Positions 49,557 to 59,700 of a DNA stretch of 64,000 nucleotides are shown one piece after another. The stretch is from Pseudomonadota bacterium (GTDB taxonomy: Bacteria; Pseudomonadota; Gammaproteobacteria; Xanthomonadales; Xanthomonadaceae). A model generated the notes under the pieces. The model was not told where the DNA came from. It saw only the letters and a list, made by a program, of their open reading frames with translations, and made no database searches. Every line of letters begins with the position of its first letter. The first letter of the stretch is position 1. A program made the translations under genes and the position numbers. The stretch covers positions 1-64,000 of the forward strand of contig JAEWGI010000063.1 of assembly GCA_023388355.1 (NCBI GenBank). Reading direction: 5' to 3'.

Positions 49557-51236
49557 TCAGTCCTCCCGGGGGTCGACGTCGGTAGTGGTGCGATAGCTCG
49601 CAAGGGTCACGCGCAGCAGCTGCACTGCGTCGGAAAAATTCAGGCCGTAGTCGGTCTGGTCGCCGTTCCAGTTGCGCTGGAACTCCCAGGCGCCGTCGAC
49701 ATAGCGGCCTTCCTCGACACGGTCGTAGATCAGGGCTTCGCCTTCGGCCGAAGGATGGATGGTCACGCGCGCGTGCATGCCGGTGACCAGGAACGCGTCC
49801 GGCCCCAGCTCGGCGATCAGCGCCGCACCCACCGGCTCGGGGTTGCCCGGCACCGCGCCCTGGAACCAGAAATGCGGCAGGCCATAGCCGATGGTCGCGT
49901 TCCAGCGCTCGTTGAGGCGGATGGTCTGCTCCGGCACGCCGGGCTGCTCGGCCACGCCGTGCAGCCTGCCTTCCGAGGCGGCCTTCGCGAACTCGCGCAT
50001 GCCCTGGTTGACCAGGGCGAAGCCGAGCGCGAACGGGGCGATGGTCTCGGGCGTGGTGCGCTTCACGCCGAGCGGGAAGTTGCCGTAGGGCGTGTAGTCC
50101 ATGCCGAACGGCACCCAGCCGATGCCGTCGTGGCCGAGCGCGGCGAACAGGTAGCGCGCATACGGCGCCGAGTTTCCGGTTTCGGCCACGAACAGCGCAT
50201 TGTCCGGCCGCGCATAGCGCCCGAGCACGGTGGTGTAGTTGACGTACTCGGGCATGTAGATGTCGGGCGCGAGGATGTCGATGTCGGGCGCGGCGGCCTT
50301 GTACACGTCGAGCATGTTGTCGGTCGGCCCGCCGCTGGCGTACTGCCCGGGCTGGCCGGGGTTGAACGGCCCGCGCAAGGCGGCGTTGATGTACATCGGC
50401 AGCGGGTACTCGGCCTTGCCGGCCTTCGCCACCTCGTTGATGTAGTGCGCGATGTGCCAGGCGTGGAAGGTCTCGTCCGCGTCGCTGCCGAACACCTCGC
50501 GCCAGGTGCCGGGCGACTTGCCCAGGTGCATCAGCAGCGTCTCGGGCACCGGGCCTTCGAACGCCCGCTGCGCCAGCGGCGAGAAGTCGCGCACGCCGCC
50601 GTAGGTGCCCGGCTCGTTCTGCGGCTGCACCAGGATCACCGTACGCTGCGGATCGGCCTGCTCCAGGTGCCGCATCAGCGCGGCGAAGGCCTTGCGGTCG
50701 GCGTCGAGCGTGGCCTGCGCATGCGGCGAGAGCGAGTTGAGCACCACGCCATCCTCGCGCACCACGCGCGGGAAGCGGTCGTTGTCGAGCTTGACCCAGG
50801 CCGGCGCGTAGTTGGGCCCGTTGTTCTTCCAGGTGGCGAACCAGAGCAGGATCAGCCGCTTTTCGTGCGCGCGCGCCTGCTCCAGCAGGTGGTCGACAAA
50901 CGAGAAGTCGAACTCGCCCTCGACCGGCTCGACCTGCTCCCAGGCGATCGAGATCGACAGCGTGTTGGCGCCGAGGTCGTCCAGTGCGGGCCAGACCTGC
51001 TCAAGCGGTTCGGGATAGTTGCTGGAATTGTGCGCCTGGCCGCCGAGCACCAGGAACGGCGCGCCGTCGACGATCAGGGCGTGCTTGCCGTCCGTGCTTT
51101 CGAAGCGCGGGATCGGGCGCTCGCCGGTGTCGGCGCCGGGGTTCGAGGCGGCGCTGTCAGGGGCGACGGCCGCGTCGACGGTATCGGCGTCCGGCTGGCA
51201 CGCAACGAGGGCAAGCAGGCCCGCCAGGGCAATCAT
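49557..51236 (-). CDS. GH35-type beta-galactosidase lipoprotein (DUF5597)
   Basis: The 559-residue precursor starts at the ATG at 51236-51234 with a lipoprotein signal ending LVAC. The open frame continues upstream only through repeats, so that extension is not coding. The catalytic barrel has acid/base Glu208 ([10 protein letters not shown]) and nucleophile Glu352 (FVAETGNS), and a C-terminal beta domain as in DUF5597 proteins. Homologues in Xanthomonas xyloglucan loci are beta-galactosidases acting on galactosylated side chains. It is tightly linked to GH31. Confidence 0.92.
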   Translation of the reverse strand: MIALAGLLALVACQPDADTVDAAVAPDSAASNPGADTGERPIPRFESTDGKHALIVDGAPFLVLGGQAHNSSNYPEPLEQVWPALDDLGANTLSISIAWEQVEPVEGEFDFSFVDHLLEQARAHEKRLILLWFATWKNNGPNYAPAWVKLDNDRFPRVVREDGVVLNSLSPHAQATLDADRKAFAALMRHLEQADPQRTVILVQPQNEPGTYGGVRDFSPLAQRAFEGPVPETLLMHLGKSPGTWREVFGSDADETFHAWHIAHYINEVAKAGKAEYPLPMYINAALRGPFNPGQPGQYASGGPTDNMLDVYKAAAPDIDILAPDIYMPEYVNYTTVLGRYARPDNALFVAETGNSAPYARYLFAALGHDGIGWVPFGMDYTPYGNFPLGVKRTTPETIAPFALGFALVNQGMREFAKAASEGRLHGVAEQPGVPEQTIRLNERWNATIGYGLPHFWFQGAVPGNPEPVGAALIAELGPDAFLVTGMHARVTIHPSAEGEALIYDRVEEGRYVDGAWEFQRNWNGDQTDYGLNFSDAVQLLRVTLASYRTTTDVDPRED

Positions 51237-51252
51237 CCGCGGCGCGGCGAAC

Positions 51253-51735
51253 CTCACCCCGCTTGCGGCGGAGGGTTGGGTGGGGGCAGGCACCGACGCG
51301 ACGGACTCACCCCCATCCCGGCCTTCCCCCGCGAGCGGGGGAAGGAGCAAAGCGGGCGCATGGCATCCAACACGCCGCAGCGCTTGGAGCCCTCCCCCGC
51401 CTGCGGGGGAGGGTTGGGTGGGGGCACCCTCCGACGCGACGGACACGCCCCCATCCCGGCCTTCCCCCGCGAGCGGGGGAAGGAGCAAAGCCGATACATC
51501 GCGCCCAACGCACCGCAGCGCCTGAAGCCCTCCCCCGCCTGCGGGGGAGGGTTGGGTGGGGGCAGGCACCGACGCGACGGACACGCCCCCATCCCGGCCT
51601 TCCCCCGCGAGCGGGGGAAGGAGCAGAGCCGATACATGGCGCCCAACGCACCGCAGCGCCTGAAGCCCTCCCCCGCCTGCGGGGGAGGGTTGGGTGGGGG
51701 CACCCTCCGACGCGACGCACTCACCCCCGTCCCGG
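51253..51735. repeat. Tandem array of 138-bp palindrome-rich repeats
   Basis: Repeat copies begin at 51253 (degenerate), 51391, 51529 and 51667 (partial), each 138 bases apart. Each unit contains CCCTCCCCCGCCTGCGGGGGAGGG, a GACGCGACGGAC spacer, then CCTTCCCCCGCGAGCGGGGGAAGGAGC. Units alternate in the short segment after GGGTTGGGTGGGGGCA (GGCACCGAC versus CCCTCCGAC), so 1 resembles 3 and 2 resembles 4. The array fills most of the 635-bp gap upstream of GH35. Because 138 is divisible by three, all frames stay open across it. Confidence 0.9.
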
Positions 51736-51871
51736 CCATCCCGGCCCTCTGGCGCAGCCTTCGGGCGTTCATCGGGCCGCGGACCTGTGGTCCGCAAGCA
51801 GCCCTCTTCACCCACCGCACGCGGGGGAAGGAGCAGAACTGCCAGGCCTTGCGTCATGCGTCGCAGCGCAG

Positions 51872-53875
51872 TCACCAGTCGTCACTCCTGAAGGGCGATG
51901 CCGGCAGCCCACCGGCGCCGACCAGGTTTGCGTCGACCGGCGCGTCCTGCCAGGCATAGCGCACCGCGACCGGCGCCTGCACCGCGTCGCTGCGCACCAC
52001 GACGCGGTCACCGTCGATGCTGGCGCTGGCCGGATGGAACACGCGGTCCGCGCCGGCCAGCCGGAAGCCCTGCAGCCCGCCGTCGCCACGCACGGCCAGA
52101 CCGATACCGGCGTCGTCGCCGCCCCCCTCGAAAACCAGCGTCGCCGCGCCACCATCGAAGGACGCTCCCGCGAACACCGGCCCCGAATGCGCCAGCGTCT
52201 CGCCGTAGGCCACCCGCCGCGCCGCCAGCGCCAGTCGCTTGCCGACGTCCTGCTTGTTCTTCGGATGGATGTCGGCGACGTCGCCGATGTCGATCGCCAC
52301 CGCCTGCGCCGTGGCCGGCAGCGACAGCGTCGCGGTCTGCGATTCGCGCAGCACCGCCCAGGGGCTGGAGTCGCCCTGGTCGCCACCGGAATGCCAGCTG
52401 GCCAGCTGTACCCACAGGAACGGCAGCTGCGGCGCATTCCACTGCGCGCGCCACTGCCGGATCAGTGCCGGGAACTGCTCGCGATAGCGCAGCGCCTGCT
52501 CGACGCTGCCGGCATTGGACTCGCCCTGGTACCAGATCACGCCGCGCACCGGGAACGGCTGCAGCGGCGCGATCATGGCGTTGTAGAGCAGGGTTGGGCG
52601 CTGGTTCTTGTTGTCGTCGAGCACCAGCGCGGTGACCTGCGCCGGGCGGAATTTCCAGCTGCCGGCCAGCGGGCGCGGCGCGCCGCCGGCGGGCTGCACG
52701 AACACCTCCTGCGCCGGGCCGTGGATGCCGCCACCGCCGCCGGTGTCGGTGACCCGCACCGCGACCGTGTTGCTGCCGGCGCGCAGGGCCGAGGCCGGCA
52801 CCGCGTACGCGCGCGCCAGGTTGTACTGCATGTGGGTGCTGCCTGCTTCAACGCCGTTGACCCAGGTGGTGTCGGAATCGTCGATGCGGCCGACGCCGAG
52901 CGTGACGCCCGCCCTCGCCTCGGCCGGCGACAGTTCGAAAGTGGTGCGGTACCAGGCCACGCCGTCCATGCCGTTCCAGCCGGCCGACTCCCACACTCCG
53001 GGCACCGGCAGCTCGTCCCAGCCGCTGGTGTCGAGCTCGCGCGCCTGCCAGCCGGCATCGTCCGCGGGCAGGCTCCAGCGCGCCAGGTTGGCGCGGGCCT
53101 GCGCCAGCGCCTGCCGGTCCTCGATCTCGAGCTGGCGCGCGGCCCCGGCCAGGCCGTCGCCGTCGATGCCCTGGGTGGCGGCATCCATCCAGGCCTCGAT
53201 GCTGCTGCCGCCCCAGGTGCTGTCGATGATGCCGATCGGCACGTCCTGCGAGTCGCGCAGCTCGCGTGCGAAGAAGTGCGCGACCGCCGAGAACGTACCC
53301 GCCGCCTCGGGCGCGGACGCCACCCACTCGCCGCCGGACAGCTGCCGCTGCGGCAGGCCCGACCAGGACCGCGGCACCTTGAAATGGCGGATCAGCGGAT
53401 CGGTGGCGCGCGCGATCTCGGCCTGCGCATCGGCCGACTGCGAGATCGGCCACTCCATGTTCGACTGCCCCGACGCCAGCCACACGTCGCCCATCACCAC
53501 GTCGCGCAGCTCGCGCGGCGCCTTGCCGTCGTCGACGCGCAGCAGCAGCGGTCCGCCGCCGGTGGCGCGCGCGGGCAGCTCCACGCGCCAGCGGCCGTCG
53601 GCGTCGGCGGTGGCGCGGGCACGATCATCGGCAAGCGTGACTTCCACCCCCGCGCCCGGATCGGCGCTGCCCCAGACCAGGATCGGCTGGTCGCGCTGCA
53701 GCACCATGCCGTCGCCGAACACCCGCGGCAGCTCCACCGCCTGCGCCCCGGTGGCCAGCACGAACAGCGCGGCCGCGGCCATCGCCTGCAGCCGCGGCGG
53801 GCGCGGACGCGCCGCTGCCGGAATGGATGGACGTGCGGCTCGACTACTGCTGCCGGATGCGGACGACTGCCTCAT
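51872..53875 (-). CDS. CE20-type carbohydrate acetylesterase (SGNH, sialate O-acetylesterase-like)
   Basis: The 667-residue protein starts at the ATG at 53875-53873, overlapping the GH74 stop (ATGA). An N-terminal hydrophobic stretch ends ATGAQA (near residue 46). The catalytic Ser138 lies in ASGQSNMEW and the DxxH in [12 protein letters not shown] galactose-binding-like beta domain is inserted at about 265-400. The general annotation is sialate O-acetylesterase, but in Xanthomonas xyloglucan loci such enzymes (CE20) remove acetyl groups from xyloglucan oligosaccharides, and the coupling to GH74 favours that. Confidence 0.9.
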   Translation of the reverse strand: MRQSSASGSSSRAARPSIPAAARPRPPRLQAMAAAALFVLATGAQAVELPRVFGDGMVLQRDQPILVWGSADPGAGVEVTLADDRARATADADGRWRVELPARATGGGPLLLRVDDGKAPRELRDVVMGDVWLASGQSNMEWPISQSADAQAEIARATDPLIRHFKVPRSWSGLPQRQLSGGEWVASAPEAAGTFSAVAHFFARELRDSQDVPIGIIDSTWGGSSIEAWMDAATQGIDGDGLAGAARQLEIEDRQALAQARANLARWSLPADDAGWQARELDTSGWDELPVPGVWESAGWNGMDGVAWYRTTFELSPAEARAGVTLGVGRIDDSDTTWVNGVEAGSTHMQYNLARAYAVPASALRAGSNTVAVRVTDTGGGGGIHGPAQEVFVQPAGGAPRPLAGSWKFRPAQVTALVLDDNKNQRPTLLYNAMIAPLQPFPVRGVIWYQGESNAGSVEQALRYREQFPALIRQWRAQWNAPQLPFLWVQLASWHSGGDQGDSSPWAVLRESQTATLSLPATAQAVAIDIGDVADIHPKNKQDVGKRLALAARRVAYGETLAHSGPVFAGASFDGGAATLVFEGGGDDAGIGLAVRGDGGLQGFRLAGADRVFHPASASIDGDRVVVRSDAVQAPVAVRYAWQDAPVDANLVGAGGLPASPFRSDDW

Positions 53876-56100
53876 TGCGGATCTCCATACCAGATGCCCC
53901 GGCCTTCGGTACCGAAGTAGACGCGACCGTGCAGGCGGGGATCGCCGGTCACATGCCGGATGATGCCGCCAAAACGCATTCCATCGTGATCGATACGCCG
54001 CCAGCGCCGTCCGCCGTCGTCGGAACGGTGCAGGCCATGCTGCCCCTGCACCTGTCCGGCGACGAACAGCACCGGCGGATCGCCCTCGTTCGCCGGCCGG
54101 CCCAGGCCTACCGAATGCGCGTTCTCCACGCCCGCCAGCCGCCGCAGGCCCTGCGGCGACCAGTGCAGCAGGCCGCGCCACGACGCCGCGATCCACAGCT
54201 CGCCGCTGCGCTCGGGATGCGGACGCAGCTCGGCGCGGAACCAGTCGCCGATCGCGCCGGTCTCCGCCCGCGCCGGGCTGAACTCGACGCCGCCGTTGCC
54301 GCTGAGGTAGAGCGCTCCGCTGGTGGCGTCGAAGGCGTAGTAGATGCCCTCGTCGACCCGGTCGGCCTCCACCACCGCGGTCGGCGGCAGCCCGCGCACC
54401 CGCTGCCAGTGGCCGCCGCGGTCGGCGGTGATCCAGTGGCCGCTGCCGTTGCGCGGCTGCCAGATCGCGCGCGCGCCGTCGGCCGCGAGCGTGATCCTGC
54501 CCGCGCCATCGCCGTCGGGCGGCTCGCTGGCGAACGCGGTCCAGCTGCGGCCACCGTCGTCGGACCAAGCGCCGCGCGTCGCGCCTTCGGGCCGATTGTG
54601 GAAATGGCCGGTGCGCACCATCAGTGCCGGCGCCTGCCCGGCCGAGGCCAGGCTTTCGGTGTTGGAGAAGCGCACGCCGGAGAAGCGCTGCTGCGGCACG
54701 TCGAGATCGTCGTGCACGAAACCGTCGACGTCGCCCAGTCCGCTGACCAGGTGCGCGCCCTGCGGCGGGCTGAGCAGCGCCAGCGGCACGGTTTCCTCGA
54801 ACCCGGCCATCGGGAACTCCCACTGCGCCGTGCCGCCGGCATCGAACGCACGCGCATTGCGCGAGGCCCAGGCGCCGTAGCCGGTGACGAACCAGATGCG
54901 GTCGGGATCGTGCGGATCGATCCCGATGTCGGCCATCCAGTGCGGCTTCGCGTCCAGGGCCCAGGGCGCGTTCGAATGGTCGAAGGTCGAGCGCGGGAAC
55001 ATCGGCGTCCAGCTGCGGCCGCCGTCGGTGCTGCGGTACACGTCGTCGCCGGGCGTGTAGCGGCGGAAGGTGGTGGCGACGATGACGTCGGGATCGTCGG
55101 CCTGCACCGCCACCGCGCCCCAGCCGTAGTCCGGCGCCTGGCCCGGCGCGCGCCGCAGCGGGGTGATGTCGGTCCAGCTGCCGTCGGCCGGATCGAAGCG
55201 GTACACCGCGCCATCGGCCATGTTGTTGGGGCCGGGCTCGTCGCCGTAAGCGAGCAGCCAGCGACCGCGCGCGTCGCGCACCATGTGGCTGGGCCGCAGG
55301 CCGATCGGCTGCCCGGGCACCGCCGTCCAGCTGCGACCGCCGTCGTCGGAGCGGTAGATGCTGGCATCCTTCGTCGACACGCCCGCGTAGATCGTGCGCG
55401 AAGGCGTGCCCGCGACGCCGCTGTCCGGTTCGAACACCACGAAGGCGATGCCGATCGGCACCTCGTCGCGCCAGCCCTTCGCCCAGGCGTCTTTCGACTT
55501 CGCAACCGCCGGGAAGCCGTCGACCTCGCGCCAGCGCGCGCCGCCGTCGTCGCTGCGCCACAGGCCGTTCGCGCGGGTGCCCAGCAGCAGCGCGCGGCCA
55601 TCGTTGGGATCGACCGCGAGGCGCTCGCCGTTGCCACGACCCTGCTCGTTGCCGCCGAACTTGAACGGCAGTTGCGTGCGTTCGAAGCTTGCGCCGCGGT
55701 CGCGCGAGCGCAGGATCGCGCCCTCGGCGCCGCGCTCGTGCAGGTAGGTACCGACCGCGAGATACAGCCGGTCCGGATCGGACGGGTCCAGGGCCAGGCT
55801 CTCGACCCCGAAGCGGCCGCGGTCGTCCTCGCCCATCCAGTCCAGCAGCGGCGTCCATCGCCGCGCGTCCGCTTCCCAGCGGTATGCGCCACCGATGTCG
55901 GTGCGCGCATACAGCAGCCCCGGCTCGGCCGGATGGAACACCAGGCCGCTGACGAAGCCGCCGCCGCCAATGGCGACATTGCGCCACTGGTAGTCCGCCT
56001 GCGCCGGCGGCGCCCATGCCAGCGCCAGCAGCACGGGCAGCAGCCACGACTTCGCACGCCGGGCCGCGCGCCGCGCGGTCCGCCCGGTCTGGATCCTCAT
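53872..56100 (-). CDS. GH74 endo-xyloglucanase
   Basis: The 742-residue precursor starts at the ATG at 56100-56098 with an Arg-rich signal peptide (RRAARRAKSWLLPVLLALAWAPPAQA). The mature protein is two seven-bladed beta propellers made of repeats of the type YRSDDGGRSWT and WRSDDGGARW. Catalytic Asp candidates are Asp68 in RTDIGGAYRWE and the acid in the GDVDGFVHDDL block (about 456-466). GH74 enzymes cleave the beta-1,4-glucan backbone of xyloglucan. The signal suggests export, outside the outer membrane or to the periplasm. It heads the enzyme operon and has its own promoter. Confidence 0.95.
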   Translation of the reverse strand: MRIQTGRTARRAARRAKSWLLPVLLALAWAPPAQADYQWRNVAIGGGGFVSGLVFHPAEPGLLYARTDIGGAYRWEADARRWTPLLDWMGEDDRGRFGVESLALDPSDPDRLYLAVGTYLHERGAEGAILRSRDRGASFERTQLPFKFGGNEQGRGNGERLAVDPNDGRALLLGTRANGLWRSDDGGARWREVDGFPAVAKSKDAWAKGWRDEVPIGIAFVVFEPDSGVAGTPSRTIYAGVSTKDASIYRSDDGGRSWTAVPGQPIGLRPSHMVRDARGRWLLAYGDEPGPNNMADGAVYRFDPADGSWTDITPLRRAPGQAPDYGWGAVAVQADDPDVIVATTFRRYTPGDDVYRSTDGGRSWTPMFPRSTFDHSNAPWALDAKPHWMADIGIDPHDPDRIWFVTGYGAWASRNARAFDAGGTAQWEFPMAGFEETVPLALLSPPQGAHLVSGLGDVDGFVHDDLDVPQQRFSGVRFSNTESLASAGQAPALMVRTGHFHNRPEGATRGAWSDDGGRSWTAFASEPPDGDGAGRITLAADGARAIWQPRNGSGHWITADRGGHWQRVRGLPPTAVVEADRVDEGIYYAFDATSGALYLSGNGGVEFSPARAETGAIGDWFRAELRPHPERSGELWIAASWRGLLHWSPQGLRRLAGVENAHSVGLGRPANEGDPPVLFVAGQVQGQHGLHRSDDGGRRWRRIDHDGMRFGGIIRHVTGDPRLHGRVYFGTEGRGIWYGDPQ

Positions 56101-56136
56101 TGCGCCAGCAACCTCGCCCCGGCTGGTGATCGAAGC

Positions 56137-56169
56137 AGGATAGGCGCGGCCGCCATGCCATACCAATGA
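56137..56169 (-). promoter_or_regulatory. Promoter of the GH74 operon with shared TCATTGGTA element
   Basis: Minus-strand TTGGTA (56166-56161) is followed after 18 bases by TATCCT (56142-56137), about 37 bases before the GH74 start. The surrounding 16-mer (plus-strand catgccataccaatga, 56154-56169) matches 14 of 16 bases of an element upstream of the first TonB receptor (63516-63531). Confidence 0.6.
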
Positions 56170-56197
56170 AGAAATGGGCACGGTGTATATCAACAGG

Positions 56198-56213
56198 GAA
56201 TGCTGCAATGCAG
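56198..56213. promoter_or_regulatory. Palindromic operator-like 16-mer upstream of GH74
   Basis: The minus strand reads CTGCATTGCAGCATTC, identical to plus-strand 43954-43969. Local symmetry extends to GCTGCATTGCAGC. It lies about 30 bases upstream of the proposed -35 box, a position more usual for an activator than a repressor. Confidence 0.5.
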
Positions 56214-56447
56214 CTTCATGATCACGCCGCTGGCAGAAGTCGCGCCGCCTCCAGGGGAGCGGCTTCAGCCAGCGACGGAGGTACGCAGATGCGTCGAACA
56301 CGCGCGGCGGCCTCGCGGGGGCGGTGGCGGCTGGACCGCACCGGCGAGGATTCGCCCGAAGCAGCTTTCCGTTCGGGCGGACGCCAAGATAAAGAGGTTC
56401 TTCTCCCATTCGCGGGGAGGTTTGTTCATGACAACGGGGCGCGGATC

Positions 56448-56570
56448 TGCTCCCTCCCCCGCGTGCGGGGGAGGGTTGGGGTGGGGGCAAGCCGGTCGCT
56501 GCGCCATTTGCCGCGCGCCTGCGGCGCGCGCCCCCATCCCAACCTTCCCCCGCACGCGGGGGAAGGAGCA
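56448..56570. repeat. Long inverted repeat between the second TonB receptor and GH74
   Basis: Arms of about 40 bases (from TGCTCCCTCCCCCGCG at 56448 and ending CGCGGGGGAAGGAGCA at 56570) are nearly perfectly complementary. Each arm contains its own CCCCCGC/GCGGGGG palindrome, and a GCGCGCC/GGCGCGC hairpin forms the centre. It belongs to the same family as the arrays at 46500 and 51253. The remaining 56214-56447 stretch shows no gene. Confidence 0.85.
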
Positions 56571-56701
56571 GCGTGACAGCCGCTTGAGCGCCCGGTCCGC
56601 CCACGGGACCGAAGCACGGTCTGGAGAGGCGCAGCGTCCATCCAAAGTTCCGGGCGGACTTGTCCTGCTTCGTTCAGCGCCTCCCTCTCTCGGGTGAAGA
56701 A

Positions 56702-56735
56702 CCAAACAAAAGGCCGCGCGGCGAACCGCGCGGCC
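56702..56735 (-). terminator. Strong intrinsic terminator after the second TonB receptor
   Basis: A perfect 10-bp GC stem (56712-56721 with 56726-56735) with a four-base loop is followed on the minus strand by TTTTGTTT. It begins 20 bases after the receptor stop. This is the clearest classical terminator in the window and makes the GH74 operon transcriptionally separate. Confidence 0.92.
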
Positions 56736-56755
56736 TCCTGCAGCGGCGGGCGGTG

Positions 56756-59700
56756 TTACCAGCTCGCGCGCAGCACCGCCGAGTAGCGACGGTCGTTCTC
56801 GAACCAGGCGCGCTGGTACAGCGTCTCGTCGACGAAGCCGTCGCGGCGATAGCCGCGTGGGCCCATCAGCAGCTTGGTCGTGCTGTTGGTGATGTTGTTC
56901 ACCTGCAGGCCAATCTGGACGTTGTCGTTGATGTTGTAGAAGAACGAGCCGTCGAGCTGGCCGAAATCGTCGTTCCACACCGGCTGGCGCATCGCCGGCA
57001 TCACGTCGCTGCTGGTCAGCAGATAGCGCGAACGCCAGTTGTAGGCCAGACGGAACGACACCGGACCGCGCTCATAGATGCCGATCAGGTTGTAGCTGCG
57101 GCGCGACAGGCCTTCGAGCGGCAGTTCCAGGGCGACCTCGGGAACCACGGGCGTGGCGCTGGGAATGCCCACGTCGACGTTGGTGCCGCCGGAACTGTCC
57201 ACGAAGGTGTAGTTCGCCTGCACGCCGAAGCCGGGCAGGAAGTCGAAGAACTGCGAATAGCCCAGCTCGAAGCCCTTGATCTTGCCCTCGTCCAGGTTGC
57301 GGGTCCGGTTCATCTGGTACGGGCGCCCATTGATGATCTCGGTACCAAGCGACGTGGCGAAATAGTCCTTCACATCCTTCTTGAACAAAGTGATGTAGAG
57401 GCTGTTGGCGGGGCCGAAGTACCACTCCAGGGCGGTGTCGAACTGGTTGGCGCGCATCGGCTTGAGCTCGGGATTGCCGCCGCTGCCGCTGTACGCCAGG
57501 TCGTCGAAACCGCACATCTCGGTCCGCAAACCGTCCCTTCGCGCCGTGGCGCACCCGGCCGCATTGGCCGAGAGGGTGATCCAGTTCTGCATCAGGCGGA
57601 ACTCCGGCCGCGCGATTGCCTTGGACGCCGCGAAGCGCCACTGCAGCCCGTGGTCGAAGCGCACGCGCACGTTCAGGCTCGGCAGCACGTCGGTGTAGGA
57701 CGTATTGACCTGGCTGGTGAACGCCTGGCCGTAATAGGCCTCACGCACCTCGGGCAGCACGTCCTCCAGGTAGGAGCCGGTCATGTTCGGCATCAGGCCG
57801 CCACCCAGGCTCTTGACGCTGGTCTTGACCACGCGCACGCCGACGTTGCCGTCCACCGGATTGGCCAGTGCGTCGTTGCCGAAGTACAGGATGCCGTAGG
57901 CGGCCTGGGTGCGTTCGCGCTGCTGGTTGATCGCGTCCGGCGAATAGCTGATCGGGTTCCACTGCGCGCCCGGGATCGTGGCGAGGGTGTCGCGGACCTG
58001 GGGGATGTCCACGAATCCGTCGCGGGCCGCCCAGAACTGCGTCGGGACATTCGCGTCGCCGCCGAAGAAGTTGTCGAGGGTGTAGAGCGCCGACTCGGAC
58101 GAGTAGAACTGGTCCAGCCATGCCACCGGCGGCCGGGTCGGATCCGGGTTCTCGATCCTGTTCCAGTCGTCGCTGATCGGCTGCCAGTTGTAGGTCGTGT
58201 AGAAGCTGGTGTACTCGCGGTCGGCCACGCGCGCGCCGAACCGCAAGATGCGCAGCCAGTCGTGGTCCATGAAGTTGTACTCGAAGTCCACGCGACCGGC
58301 GCGCTCGTGGCCTTCATTGTCAGCCAGGTGGTCCATCGCCGAACGCCAGAAGTACGTGTCCTGCTGCAGGGCGCGCTCCGGATTGTCCAGCGTCACCGAC
58401 GGATACTTGCCCCGCAGGTCCAGGTGGATGCCTTCGAGCAGGGTCGAGGTGTGGACGGAGAAGTCGACCTGGTCGCTCTCGGCCTTCACGTACTGGAAGT
58501 CTGCGCGCACGAGGAAGTTGTCGGTGATGAAGTGCTGGAATCCCGCCGACCAGTCGGTGGTCTGGGAGGACTGCACGTTGTAGCGGTTGCCGACCGCGAA
58601 CTGGATGCCCGGGCCCTGGTACATGCCGTTGGAATCGTCGCCCGGCTGGCCGCGCCAGCCGCCCAGGCGGATGCTGCCCGCGAGGAAGCGGCCGTTGTCG
58701 TCGTAGATGAACTGCGTGCCCGGCATCGGGATGAGCCGGTTGGTGCGGTCGGCCAGGCCATCGCCGCCGTCGTAGGCGTTGTTGTAGTAGTTCGGGTCGC
58801 CGGTCCAGTTGTCGGTGTTGTTGGCCTCGCCGGCACCGGCGTACTCCATGAAGTGCTCGCGCCAGGTCATGTCGTACTTGGAGGTGATGAACTGGGCGTA
58901 GACCTCGGTGTCGTCGCTGGGACGCCACTGGAACGCGAGGGCGCCGCCCTGGCGCTTGCGGTCGAAATCGGTGCGGCGCCAGTTCACGCCGCCCGGCACG
59001 AACACGTGGTCACGGCCGCTCCCTTCCAGCAGCAGGTCGCGCTGGCTGTCGGAAGACACCCAGGCCTCCTGTTCCCAGTCGTAGACCCAGCCCTCGCCGT
59101 TCGGCAGGCCTTCCGGCTGCTCGGCAGGGGTACGGCCGCGACGCGAGTACGGCTGGATCTGGATGCCGTCGGACTGGGTGGCCAGTTCCGAATAGGAGAC
59201 GTTGGCCAGGAAGCCCATCTCGCCCACCCCGGTCTGCCAGCGGTCGCTGAACAGGAACGAGGCCGAGGGCCGCGCGTCCCGGGCCTTGTCGCCGTAGTTG
59301 TAGTCGATGCTGCCGGCGATCTTGCGACCCGGCTCGTCGAACGGCTTGCGGGTGCGCAGGTTGATGGTGCCGCCCAGGCCGCCTTCGATGATCTCGGCGT
59401 TCGGGTTCTTGTACACGTCCACGCCGGCCATCAGCTCGGCCGAGACTTCCTCGAAGCTGATGCCGCGACCGCCGTTGGCGCTGAACACGTCGCGGCCGTT
59501 GAGTTCGCCGCGCACGAAGGTCAGGCCGCGGATCATCACGCCGCTGCCTTCGGCCGAGAAGTGGTCGGTATCGTCGCGCGCGGCGAAGCCGGTGACGGTC
59601 AGGCCGCTGATGCGCTTGAGGGTTTCGGTGACGCTGCGGTCGGGCAGCGCGCCGATGTCTTCGGCGGTCACCGAATCGATGATCTGCGGCGCCTCCTGCT

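Noticed and set aside
43982..49585. A plus-strand frame of about 1870 codons opposite GH95 and GH31
   Set aside because: It has no domain signatures, no ribosome-binding site and the composition of a GC-rich shadow frame.
51253..51735. CRISPR-like array
   Set aside because: Repeats are 138 bases long, directly adjacent and have no unique spacers; no cas genes are present.
51237..51875. N-terminal extension of the GH35 gene by about 210 codons
   Set aside because: The extension is the 138-bp repeat array, which stays open because its period is divisible by three. The lipoprotein signal at 51236 is the natural start.
51872..56100. Sialic-acid utilisation genes (sialate O-acetylesterase plus BNR-repeat sialidase)
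   Set aside because: The propeller protein has GH74 catalytic blocks and lacks a sialidase Arg triad and FRIP motif. Neighbours are xyloglucan enzymes, and no nan genes are seen.
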